Assembly: GCA_003232595.1 (NCBI GenBank)
Contig: QIIJ01000165.1
Coordinates: 1-7,528, forward strand
DNA length: 7,528 nucleotides
Direction: 5' to 3'
Source: Aurantimonadaceae bacterium
GTDB taxonomy: Bacteria; Pseudomonadota; Alphaproteobacteria; Rhizobiales; Rhizobiaceae
A program made the translations under genes and the position numbers. Positions 1-6,995 of this stretch are shown piece after piece. Position 1 is the stretch's first letter; every line of letters begins with the position of its first letter. The notes under the pieces were generated by a model. The model worked only from the letters and a program-made list of their open reading frames with translations, did not search any database and was not told where the DNA came from.

Positions 1-455
1 ACACCGCTGTCGCCAAAAATAATGCGGAAAGCAAAGGCGCGTAAAATCTCATTTATCCAGTAAGGAATAATCAGCAGCAGCACCAGAATACGGATAAAGC
101 CACCACCCTTGGTCTGACCAAGATAATAGGCAATCGGATAACAAATGAGAAGGTCGAATACAGTTACAATTGCGGCTGCAACCAGTGTTCGTACAAACAC
201 CAGCAGATCGACTTTGTTGTAACCGTCTTCATTGCCCTGGGCACCAAATACGAGATACTGGTAGTTCTCCAGGGTATACATATCCTTCGGCCCGCCCATT
301 TCCGGCGGCGGCAGGTGTGGTCGAAACGACAGATCAAACATATAGAGCTGAGGCAGGATAATCAGAACGACTGTCCAGAAACCGACAAGCAAAATCAGCG
401 CCCAGCCCATAAGGGCGCCATTTCTTCTGAAATAGTTTTTCATGAAACCGTTCAT
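1..455 (-). CDS. ABC transporter inner-membrane permease, PotB-like (partial, 3' end outside window)
   Basis: This is the N-terminal 151 codons of a binding-protein-dependent permease of the polyamine/opine-type ABC importers; the reading frame is open to the left window edge. A basic N-terminus (KNYFRRN) is followed by a first membrane segment at about residues 13-36. A periplasmic stretch rich in Pro and Gly follows (PHLPPPEMGG), with a 'YTLENYQYLVF' segment of the kind typical of PotB/PotC-type permeases. Further membrane segments lie at about 86-112 and from about 120 (IRILVLLLIIPYWINEILRAF). The EAA loop that contacts the ATPase would lie beyond the edge. The start lies 4 bases after the stop of the ATPase gene, so translational coupling is likely. 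A second ATG four codons in (443) is an alternative start. The substrate cannot be told from this fragment. Confidence 0.88.
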   Translation of the reverse strand, partial: MNGFMKNYFRRNGALMGWALILLVGFWTVVLIILPQLYMFDLSFRPHLPPPEMGGPKDMYTLENYQYLVFGAQGNEDGYNKVDLLVFVRTLVAAAIVTVFDLLICYPIAYYLGQTKGGGFIRILVLLLIIPYWINEILRAFAFRIIFGDSG

Positions 456-459
456 GGCG

Positions 460-1572
460 CTACTCGCTCGCCAGTTCGCCGGCGGGCACAACAACAGCCC
501 GATCAGCACTGAATTGCAGGGTCAATTCCGAACCCGGATCAAACAGCTGGGTTTCACCACGATTGACCAGCGCCATTTTCATTTCCTTGCCTTCAGACCC
601 CTCGAGAAACACATTGTAACTCTGGCCTTCAAATTCGGAGTGATGCACATTGGCAATAATTCTTGTATCGCTGGCAGTCTTTTGCTCAGAGAGTTCCAGC
701 ACTTCCGGGCGGATGAATATCATGGCGTCATCGCCAGGATTCAATATATCCCGGGCATCCGTGGCAATTCTTGATCGCAGCTTGCCGGTCCGGTTGGTAT
801 CGACAATCGCATAACCATCGGAAATCGATGAAACCTTGCCGCGGAAGACATTGTTTTCACCAACAAAAGAGGCGACAAATGCTGTCGAAGGATCATCATA
901 TATCGATTTGCCGTCAGCGATCTGATCAATGATCCCGGCTTTCATGACGGCCACACTGTCCGACATTGTCAGCGCTTCGCCCTGATCGTGGGTGATGTAG
1001 ATGAATGTAATGCCGACACGTTGTTGTATCGAACGCAATTCGGTGCGCATATGTTGACGCAACTTCAAATCAAGCGCTGAAAGCGGCTCGTCGAGCAAAA
1101 GTACATCCGGCTCGGCACAAAGCGCACGCGCAATTGCCACCCGTTGTTTTTGTCCGCCGGAAAGCTCTGACGGCAGTTTATCGCCCTGTCCCGGCAACGC
1201 GATCAAATCAAGCAGTTCGTCAGCGCGTTTACGCCTCTCGGCGGTGCTGGCTCCACGAACTTCCATCGAAAAAGCAATATTTTCCCAAACTTTCATCAGC
1301 GGAAAAAGTGCAAGATTCTGGAATATCAGGGCGGTTGGCCGCTCATTTGGCCCCTTGCCGACCATATCGTTACCACCGATGAGTACCCTGCCATCGCTTG
1401 GTTCCAGGAACCCGGATACGGCACGCAGAATGGTGGTTTTACCGCAACCAGAGGGCCCCAGAAAGGAGAAAAACTCACCACCTTTGATGTTCACATTCGC
1501 TTCCCGAACGGCAACAAAATCCCCGAACTTGATCCACATATCCTGAAGATCAACACCAACGCCTGAACCCAT
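460..1572 (-). CDS. ABC transporter ATP-binding protein, PotA-like
   Basis: Cytoplasmic ATPase that drives a polyamine/opine-type ABC importer. In the 370-residue form the motifs appear in order: Walker A GPSGCGKT at 39-46, Q-loop Gln85 (FQNLALFP), signature LSGGQ at 137-141, Walker B VLLLDEP at 157-163, D-loop SALD at 165-168 and switch His195 (THDQGEAL). A C-terminal TOBE-like region follows from about 235, including 'IFIRPEVLEL', as in PotA, FbpC and MalK relatives. I chose the ATG at 1572 because GGGAGG lies 5 bases upstream. The in-frame ATG at 1593, seven codons earlier, has no clear ribosome binding site. The gene lies between the binding-protein and permease genes, on the same strand. 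All catalytic residues are present, so it should be functional. PotA-like is a family statement; the transported compound is not known. Confidence 0.93.
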   Translation of the reverse strand: MGSGVGVDLQDMWIKFGDFVAVREANVNIKGGEFFSFLGPSGCGKTTILRAVSGFLEPSDGRVLIGGNDMVGKGPNERPTALIFQNLALFPLMKVWENIAFSMEVRGASTAERRKRADELLDLIALPGQGDKLPSELSGGQKQRVAIARALCAEPDVLLLDEPLSALDLKLRQHMRTELRSIQQRVGITFIYITHDQGEALTMSDSVAVMKAGIIDQIADGKSIYDDPSTAFVASFVGENNVFRGKVSSISDGYAIVDTNRTGKLRSRIATDARDILNPGDDAMIFIRPEVLELSEQKTASDTRIIANVHHSEFEGQSYNVFLEGSEGKEMKMALVNRGETQLFDPGSELTLQFSADRAVVVPAGELASE

Positions 1573-1643
1573 CGAAGCCTCCCGATTTGTCATTGAATCT
1601 GACCGGATCTTGCGCCCGTATCAAACCACATGTCCCGCATTTG

Positions 1644-1666
1644 CCCCGGGCAATTTACGCCCGGGG
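1644..1666 (-). other. GC-rich intergenic hairpin between binding-protein and ATPase genes
   Basis: A perfect 8-base-pair stem (CCCCGGGC at 1644-1651 with GCCCGGGG at 1659-1666) and a 7-base loop lie in the 131-base gap after the binding-protein stop and before the ATPase start. No T-run follows the stem on the minus strand, so it does not look like a full intrinsic terminator for this operon. In binding-protein-first ABC operons such hairpins often protect the upstream mRNA or partly attenuate readthrough, giving more binding protein than ATPase. That role is inferred here. Confidence 0.6.
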
Positions 1667-1703
1667 ATATTTATTAAGTTCAATGGCAACAGTTGCCGGA
1701 GCC

Positions 1704-2858
1704 TTAGGCGCTCTTGAACTTGTTCACATATTCGGTACGAACCTTGCCGTACCATGGTGCCTGTGGCGGCCATGGATTAAGGTTGGCCAGCGCATCACCT
1801 GGATAGGCTTCTGCGAAGTTCTTTTTGTAATTCGCATTGGCAAAACCATCAGCGCCCAGAACAGGTGAATTATAACCGTGTTTGTTGATAGCTTCGCCAG
1901 CCGGTTTGGCATCATAGGCAAACTTGATGAATTCATAGATTTCATCTGTGTTTTTGGCACCAATTGGTATTGCCATGCCGTCAACCCAGGCCATTGAGCC
2001 TTCTTTTGGAGCCTGATACTGAACCGGCTCACCTGCGGATTTGAGTGCCAGCGGCGGTCCATCCCAGGTCTGGCCAACGATCACGCCTTCTTTGAGCAGG
2101 CCGTTTTTCTGGGTATCTGCATCATTCCACAAAAGCTTGACGTTCTTCTTGCGGGCAATACACCAGTCAGCAACCTTCTGCCAGGTCGGTCGCATGGCTT
2201 CTTCTGATGCATAAGCACCCCACATGGCACCCTTGTCGAGTTCGCCAATGGTTTCCATGTAAAGACCCGCACAAAGCATCATTGAGTGAGGGCGACCCAT
2301 GGTCTTGCCGGCGTTGGCTTCATCCCAAACCGCACCATAGGATGGCACACCACCTTCTGGCGCATAAAGATCGGTACGCCACGCCATACCCTCTGTACCC
2401 CAGATATGTGGCAGCCAGTGAGAGCCTTTGCCATTGAAGTTCCAGCCATCTGTGCCGATCTTCGACATGGCAGGATTGACCTTGCCGATTTCAACCCGGT
2501 TCATATCGAATGGTTGCAGCAATTCAAGCGGCCCCCATTCCAGTCCCTGGTTGTTGGTCGGCGATACGATATCGAAGCCCTGGCCCTTGTTTGCCTTCAT
2601 CTTGTTGATGATTTCTTCGTTTGAACCAATACCGGTATAATTGATATGGATGCCGGTCTTGTCGGCAAAGGCTTTGATGAATCCATCAGGAAGATAGTCA
2701 GACCACATCAAGATGTTGATTTCACTTGCAGCCATTGCATTGCGAATGAACACAGGGCCACTCAACGCGACAGCACCGGCAGCAGCGCCACCCCGCAAAA
2801 CTGCACGGCGGCTGAACTCTTTCGCAGCCAGCAGCGTTTGATTTGTTGGTTTACTCAT
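1704..2858 (-). CDS. Periplasmic substrate-binding protein of polyamine-type ABC transporter, PotD-like, with Tat-type signal
   Basis: Extracytoplasmic solute-binding protein, 384 residues, that captures substrate in the periplasm and delivers it to the neighbouring permease. The N-terminus carries a twin-arginine-like motif (FSRRAVL, 15-21), a hydrophobic Ala/Gly-rich segment and a probable cleavage site after AMA (41-43). The mature part starts with 'INILMWSDYLPDGFIKAF', which aligns by eye with the PotD N-terminus. Aromatic and acidic residues at positions that bind polyamine amines in PotD appear kept: Trp52, Tyr55, Trp265, Trp291 and Asp293 (AWVDGMAIP). The ligand is therefore probably a cationic amine, but this family also takes up other compounds. 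The start is supported by AGGGAGA about 7 bases upstream of the ATG. It is the first gene of the operon and has its own predicted promoter. No lesion was seen. Confidence 0.92.
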   Translation of the reverse strand: MSKPTNQTLLAAKEFSRRAVLRGGAAAGAVALSGPVFIRNAMAASEINILMWSDYLPDGFIKAFADKTGIHINYTGIGSNEEIINKMKANKGQGFDIVSPTNNQGLEWGPLELLQPFDMNRVEIGKVNPAMSKIGTDGWNFNGKGSHWLPHIWGTEGMAWRTDLYAPEGGVPSYGAVWDEANAGKTMGRPHSMMLCAGLYMETIGELDKGAMWGAYASEEAMRPTWQKVADWCIARKKNVKLLWNDADTQKNGLLKEGVIVGQTWDGPPLALKSAGEPVQYQAPKEGSMAWVDGMAIPIGAKNTDEIYEFIKFAYDAKPAGEAINKHGYNSPVLGADGFANANYKKNFAEAYPGDALANLNPWPPQAPWYGKVRTEYVNKFKSA

Positions 2859-2885
2859 TAAAATTCTCCCTTTAGGTTTGTTTTA

Positions 2886-2986
2886 CTTTCGAATTATCAA
2901 TCGAAAGATACATGAATAATGCCCTCATGACAGCATTATTCCAATACGACTGGATATTTTCCCCTCATGACAAATTGTGCAATTTG
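2886..2986. repeat. Cluster of inverted repeats and an 11-base direct repeat in the binding-protein gene leader
   Basis: Three inverted repeats sit between the predicted promoter and the binding-protein start. CTTTCGA (2886-2892) pairs with TCGAAAG (2901-2907). GAATAATGC (2914-2922) pairs with GCATTATTC (2933-2941). CAAATTG (2971-2977) pairs with CAATTTG (2980-2986), a compact 16-base palindrome with a 2-base centre. In addition CCCTCATGACA occurs at 2922-2932 and again at 2962-2972, exactly 40 bases apart, close to four helical turns. These could be operator sites or leader-RNA structure; the regulator is unknown. The repeats themselves are read directly from the sequence. Confidence 0.6.
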
Positions 2987-3001
2987 GCCATCAGCTGAGT
3001 T

Positions 3002-3030
3002 ATTATTTCACCATGCGGTGCGTTTGGCAA
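3002..3030 (-). promoter_or_regulatory. Predicted sigma70-type promoter for the ABC transporter operon
   Basis: On the minus strand, TTGCCA (3030-3025) lies 17 bases upstream of AATAAT (3007-3002). Each hexamer matches its consensus at five of six positions and the spacing is optimal. Transcription would begin near 2995, giving a leader of about 137 bases before the binding-protein start at 2858. That leader contains the inverted repeats at 2886-2986. The prediction comes from reading only. Confidence 0.45.
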
Positions 3031-3172
3031 TTCACTATAATGAGGTTTTTAAATTTGGCAGGGCGAAAATCGACTTTTCTGGGTCCAGATCAAATTCTTG
3101 ACAGAGTCCAGATTGGTCGTTGCAAACCTGTCGCAACTCCTTTCGACTTTTTTCGACAGTTTTCAGTTGCTT
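3031..3172. other. Intergenic stretch between broken MetE-like gene and transporter promoter; phased TTTC decamers
   Basis: Together with the leader this makes a 314-base gene-free gap (2859-3172). I see no convincing small gene in it. Visible items are four TTTC-led decamers in exact 10-base register (3141, 3151, 3161, 3171; the last runs into the stop region of the MetE-like gene), two copies of GTCCAGAT (3083-3090 and 3106-3113), and a small palindrome TCTGGGTCCAGA (3078-3089). No clear intrinsic terminator was found for the gene that ends at 3173, so some readthrough into the transporter operon is possible. Confidence 0.4.
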
Positions 3173-4211
3173 TCAAACAAGTCTTGCCGCCGCACACAAA
3201 TTTGCAAGTTTTGTCATTGCCAGTTCACGCCCCAACATCGCAAGACCGCAGTCAGGCGCTGCCACCAATCGCGATTTATCAATATGATCGAGGGCAGCGG
3301 TCAACCGGCTCGTAATTTCATCTATGTCTTCAACCCGACTGTCAGCAATTGCGACCGCGCCGAATATAACAGTGGTTGCTTTAAATTTCTCCAGCAAAGT
3401 CAAATCATTGTGCCGGTGAGCATCCTCCAGCGAAACCTGACTAACGCTGCTTTGATCGATTGCATCCGCCAGCTGAAAATACACCTCGCGGTCAGCTTTA
3501 TGATAGTGTTCATCGTCAAGTTTTTCAGGATAGCCGCAACACATATGCATCACCCGCTGCACTTCGTCCGGCACACCGTGAAAACAGCGATCAAGACATT
3601 CAACCCCATAATCCAGCGCTCGTTCAACATTGCGGGATATAAAGGCATCCGGCATCCGCCAGTGCCCTGATTTCGAAGTTCAGCGCGTCAGCAAGGTCAA
3701 ATGCCAGCTGTTTTTCATCACTGTAGTGAACATTGGCGGTTGTATCCATTATTGTGGTTGGGCCGGGCACGGTTATTTTAACCGGACTGTCGGTAAACCG
3801 GCTCGCAATCCGGTAATCATGATCGAGGAAGTGCTCGCCCCTTGGTGAAATTTTACCGGTTATTGTTGGCAATTCCGTTTCATAGGCACCGTCACGCAGG
3901 ACCTTGCGTGTCAGGTTGTCAAAGTCAAAACCCTCAAGGTGACGGCAATGATAGTGAATATAATTTTCGCGTCGCTGTTCACCGTCCGTGGGAATATCAA
4001 TACCGGCACTTATCTGATCATTTATCGCAGTCTTGGTGGCTTTGACATAGAGGGTCTCTGTCGCTTCATCATGCTCGGCCATTGCCATGTTGGCCTGTCG
4101 GGTGACATCACCGCCTGAAGCTGCAAGCCCGTCCTGTTTTTGAAACCAGTCAATGATCGGCACATAATCGGGCTTGGGATAGGCACCAATGCAGGTTGTT
4201 TTGATTGCCAT
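3173..4211 (-). pseudogene. Cobalamin-independent methionine synthase family (MetE C-terminal-like) methyltransferase, frame-disrupted
   Basis: Two reading frames together make one member of the MetE catalytic-domain family, about 350 residues when joined. This family transfers a methyl or alkyl group to a thiol held by zinc. The first part (4211-3624) begins MAIKTTCIGAYPKPDY, keeps 'GIDIPTDGEQRR' and 'VPGPTTIMD', and then stops early just after ADAGC. The second part (frame open from about 3655 to 3173) keeps all expected zinc ligands: His and Cys in 'VMHMCCGYP', Glu in 'VSLEDAH' and Cys in 'APDCGLAML'. At the junction (3643/3644) the family normally reads AGC-x-YIQ-(I/V)-DEP-x-F. Here AGC is followed almost directly by FISRNVERAL, so about 26 bases (3n+2) are missing, including the DEP motif that holds a catalytic Asp in MetE. 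The start is ATG at 4211 with AAGGGGAG upstream; a TTG at 4232 overlaps that site. True substrate unknown; it may not be homocysteine. Confidence 0.85.
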
Positions 4212-4380
4212 CTGAAAATTGCTCCCCTTCAAAGAATGAAACTTGACTGCAATTCAAGCAAACAATCAAGATATTTTCTTTGAAAAATTAGATGTTGAAA
4301 AACCAAAGCCAATGGTGAATATCTGATTGCCGCTGCCACTTTCCACAAGCAGCGTCAAACAATCACAAGGAGCCCTTGTT
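4212..4380. promoter_or_regulatory. Divergent intergenic region between MetE-like gene and aldehyde dehydrogenase operon
   Basis: This 169-base, partly AT-rich gap separates two divergent transcription units and should hold both promoters. The best plus-strand candidate is TTGAAA, then 17 bases, then AATATC (ending near 4321), which has a poor -10. No strong minus-strand promoter was found. CTTGA (4242-4246) and TCAAG form a short imperfect operator-like repeat around TGCAATT, a heptamer also present in the 2971-2986 palindrome upstream of the transporter. AAGGAG at 4367-4372 is the ribosome binding site of the aldehyde dehydrogenase. Confidence 0.3.
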
Positions 4381-5772
4381 GTGGCCAGAAAAATCAAATG
4401 CATTTCCCCTGTTGACGGCTCAATATATCTTGAGCGCCCGGTGGCAGGCGACACTGAAATCCACGAGAAGTTTTCTGGAGCCCACACTGCCCAGCCGGAG
4501 TGGAAAAAACTCTCGATTGCCGAACGGGCAAAATATTGCAATGCCGCCGTTGATGCGATGCTTGCCATGAAAGATGATATCGTACCAGAACTGACCTGGC
4601 AGATGGGCCGTCCCGTGCGCTATGGCGCGGGAGAACTGGCAGGCTTTGAAGAACGCGCCCGCTATATGATATCAATCGCCGAAGAAAAGCTGGCCGATAT
4701 AGACCCCGGCGACAAGGATGGTTTCAAACGCTACATCCGCCGCGAACCGCTGGGGCTGGTTCTGACAATTGCACCCTGGAATTTCCCATACCTCACCACC
4801 GTGAATTCGGTCATTCCAGCGTTGATGGCAGGAAATGCCGTCATCCTCAAACACGCTTCTCACACACTGCTGGTAGGCGAGCGCTTCCAGAAGGCATTTG
4901 ATGTAGCAGGCCTGCCAAAAGGTGTATTCCAGAACATTGTCATGGATCACCGCCAGACCGGCGAGATTATCGGCGGCGGATTTGCCAATATGGTGTGTTT
5001 TACCGGCTCGGTCGATGCCGGTCGCCGGATGGAGGAACTGGCTGTTGGGCATTTCATTCCGGTCGGGCTTGAACTCGGCGGCAAAGACCCCGCCTATGTG
5101 CGCGCCGATGCCAATCTGGAGCACGCAATCGAAAACCTCGCCGACGGAGCGTTTTTCAATTCCGGCCAGTCGTGTTGCGGTATTGAACGCATTTATGCCC
5201 ATGAGGATGTTTACGATGAATTTGTCGCCGGCATTGTCAAAGTTGCCAAAGGTTACGTTCTTGGAAACCCGCTTGAAGAGACGACTACCCTTGGCCCGAT
5301 GATCAAACCTGAGGCTGCCGACTTTGTCCGCAACCAGATCAATGGCGCGGTTGCTGCCGGTGCAACACCCCATATCGATCCCGCTGATTTCCCATTGAGC
5401 AATCCCGGCTCCTCCTACCTCGCGCCACAAGTATTGACCGGCGTGGATCATACAATGTCGCTCATGCGAGAGGAGAGCTTTGGCCCCGTCGTCGGCATCA
5501 TGAAAGTTTCGGGCGATGAAGAAGCCATTCAACTGATGAATGATTCCGATCTTGGCCTCACCGCGGCAATCTGGACCGAAGACGTGGAGGCAGCCGAAGC
5601 CATTGGCGACAGAATAGAAACCGGAACCGTGTTCATGAACCGCTGCGATTATCTCGACCCGGCACTGGCCTGGACCGGGGTTAAAAACACCGGTCGCGGC
5701 TGCACATTGTCGTCTCTCGGCTATGAATCTCTCACCCGGCCCAAGAGTTATCACTTAAGAACGAAAACATGA
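4381..5772 (+). CDS. NAD(P)-dependent aldehyde dehydrogenase family protein
   Basis: Soluble cytoplasmic enzyme of 463 residues that should oxidise an aldehyde to the acid with NAD(P)+. The family motifs are all present: oxyanion Asn134 in 'APWNFPY', catalytic base Glu231 in 'LELGGKDP', nucleophile Cys265 in 'NSGQSCCG', and 'REESFGPV' around Glu365. The C-terminus 'LGYESLTRPKSYHLR' is typical of a subgroup related to succinate-semialdehyde and other short-chain aldehyde dehydrogenases. I chose GTG at 4381 because AAGGAG ends 8 bases upstream; an in-frame TTG at 4327 has no such site. It is the first gene of a plus-strand operon with an iron-type alcohol dehydrogenase, so the two could act in sequence, alcohol to aldehyde to acid. 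It is the only gene of this operon without a lesion. The substrate cannot be assigned. Confidence 0.93.
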   Translation: MARKIKCISPVDGSIYLERPVAGDTEIHEKFSGAHTAQPEWKKLSIAERAKYCNAAVDAMLAMKDDIVPELTWQMGRPVRYGAGELAGFEERARYMISIAEEKLADIDPGDKDGFKRYIRREPLGLVLTIAPWNFPYLTTVNSVIPALMAGNAVILKHASHTLLVGERFQKAFDVAGLPKGVFQNIVMDHRQTGEIIGGGFANMVCFTGSVDAGRRMEELAVGHFIPVGLELGGKDPAYVRADANLEHAIENLADGAFFNSGQSCCGIERIYAHEDVYDEFVAGIVKVAKGYVLGNPLEETTTLGPMIKPEAADFVRNQINGAVAAGATPHIDPADFPLSNPGSSYLAPQVLTGVDHTMSLMREESFGPVVGIMKVSGDEEAIQLMNDSDLGLTAAIWTEDVEAAEAIGDRIETGTVFMNRCDYLDPALAWTGVKNTGRGCTLSSLGYESLTRPKSYHLRTKT

Positions 5773-5797
5773 ATTTGGCAAACCCGTAGTCAAATTC
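5771..5797. repeat. Inverted repeat at the aldehyde dehydrogenase stop / alcohol dehydrogenase leader
   Basis: GAATTTG (5771-5777) and CAAATTC (5791-5797) form perfect 7-base arms with a 13-base spacer, overlapping the aldehyde dehydrogenase stop codon. No T-run follows, so it is not a standard terminator. The arms share CAAATT/AATTTG with the palindrome at 2971-2986. It may be an operator half-site pair, an mRNA hairpin, or chance. Confidence 0.4.
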
Positions 5798-5822
5798 CAT
5801 GCACTCCCACAGGAGCACTATC

Positions 5823-6976
5823 ATGAGCATTACCGCAAACTGGTCATATCCCACCGCAGTCCGTTTTGGTGCCGGACGCATTTCGGAACTTGGTGAGGCC
5901 TGCAATTCAGCCGGAATTAAAAACCCGCTTTTTGTCACTGATCCTGGTATCTTGCCCTTGCCAATCACCAAAACAGCGCTGGACGTGCTGGAAAACGCAG
6001 GGCTTGGCAGCACCACATTTTCAGATGTACAGCCCAACCCGACAGCCAGCAATGTGGCGGCCGGCCTGAAAGTCATGAAAGCTGGCGGCCATGACGGGGT
6101 TGTCGCATTTGGCGGCGGTTCTGCACTTGATGCGGGCAAAACCATCGCCTTCATGCTCGGCCAGGCCCGCCCGATGTGGGATTTTGAAGATTTCGGAGAC
6201 TGGTGGACCCGTGCTGATCCAAACGGTATAGCCCCGATTGTAGCGGTACCGACAACAGCTGGAACCGGGTCTGAGGTCGGGCGCGCGGGCGTCATCACCA
6301 ATGAGGAAACCGAAACCAAGAAGGTGATTTTCCACCCCAAAATGCTGCCGCTTGAAGTGATTTGTGACCCGGAACTGACCCTTGGCCTGCCGCCGCACAT
6401 CACCGCAGGAACCGGCCTTGATGCCTTCATCCACTGCCTTGAAGCCTATCTTGCACCGTCCTATCACCCGATGTCGGAAGGTATTGCGGTTGAAGGCATG
6501 CGCCTGGTCAAGGAATATCTGCCACGCGCGTACCGGGACGGAAGTGATATAGAGGCTAGAGGACATATGATGTCAGCAGCAGCCATGGGCGCAGTTGCCT
6601 TTCAGAAAGGCCTTGGTGGCATTCATTCGCTCTCCCATCCGGTAAGCGCGCTTTATCACACCGCCCAACCAACGCGATTTTCATGCCCTATATTCTGCAG
6701 CACAACCGCCCGGCAATTGAGAACAAAATTGCCCGGCTGACCAAGTGGCTGGGCATTGACAACAACTTTGACGGCTTCATGGATTATGTACTGGCGACCC
6801 GCAAAGAGCTTGGGATTCCCAATACCATCAAGGAACTTGATGTCGGCAACAACCAGTTTACCCGCATGGCAGAGATGGCCGTGGTCGACCCGACAGCCAG
6901 TGGTAATCCGGTTAGTCTGGAAGTCGAGGATTGCGTAAAAATGTATCAACAGGCTTATGCCGGAGAAATCGGATAG
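5823..6976 (+). pseudogene. Iron-dependent (group III) alcohol dehydrogenase, frame-disrupted
   Basis: Two frames together encode a member of the Fe-ADH family, about 386 residues when restored, which is the usual length. These enzymes interconvert an alcohol and an aldehyde using NAD(P). Frame 1 (5823 to the stop at 6740) holds the nucleotide-binding motifs GGGSALDAGK (97-106) and PTTAGTGSEV (143-152). It also has three of the four metal ligands: Asp200 and His204 (GLDAFIHCLE) and His268 (GGIHSLSHPV). After 'ALYHT' (residue 280, base 6662) the frame is wrong. The family reads THHG-x-TNA, and the correct sequence resumes as PTNAIFMPYILQHN in another frame and runs to the stop at 6976. A loss of 7 bases (3n+1) fits best; it removes HHG, including the fourth ligand, 14 residues after His268. 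The start is ATG at 5823 with AGGAG 7 bases upstream, 50 bases after the aldehyde dehydrogenase stop. Confidence 0.88.
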
Positions 6977-6995
6977 GCCCTGACAGCGGATTTCA

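Noticed and set aside
1644..1666. Hairpin as an intrinsic terminator
   Set aside because: No T-run on the minus strand after the stem, and the downstream genes clearly belong to the same transporter.
3036..3041. Perfect TATAAT on the plus strand
   Set aside because: No acceptable -35 at 16-18 bases upstream, and no plus-strand gene follows until 4381.
3098..3103. Perfect TTGACA on the plus strand
   Set aside because: The hexamer 17 bases downstream is not -10-like, and the only downstream plus-strand frames are shadows of the MetE-like gene.
3098..3670. 190-codon plus-strand open frame
   Set aside because: It is antisense to the C-terminal part of the MetE-like gene, which retains the zinc ligand motifs on the other strand.
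4327..4380. TTG start extending the aldehyde dehydrogenase by 18 residues
   Set aside because: The strong AAGGAG at 4367-4372 is placed for GTG 4381, and the extension does not look like family sequence.
4672..5754. Long 360-codon open frame on the minus strand opposite the aldehyde dehydrogenase
   Set aside because: It is fully antisense to a clear family member with all catalytic motifs, and its translation shows no recognisable domain; it looks like a codon-bias shadow.
5799..5822. Upstream ATG adding eight residues to the alcohol dehydrogenase
   Set aside because: The AGGAG site at 5811-5815 lies inside this extension and is correctly spaced for the ATG at 5823.
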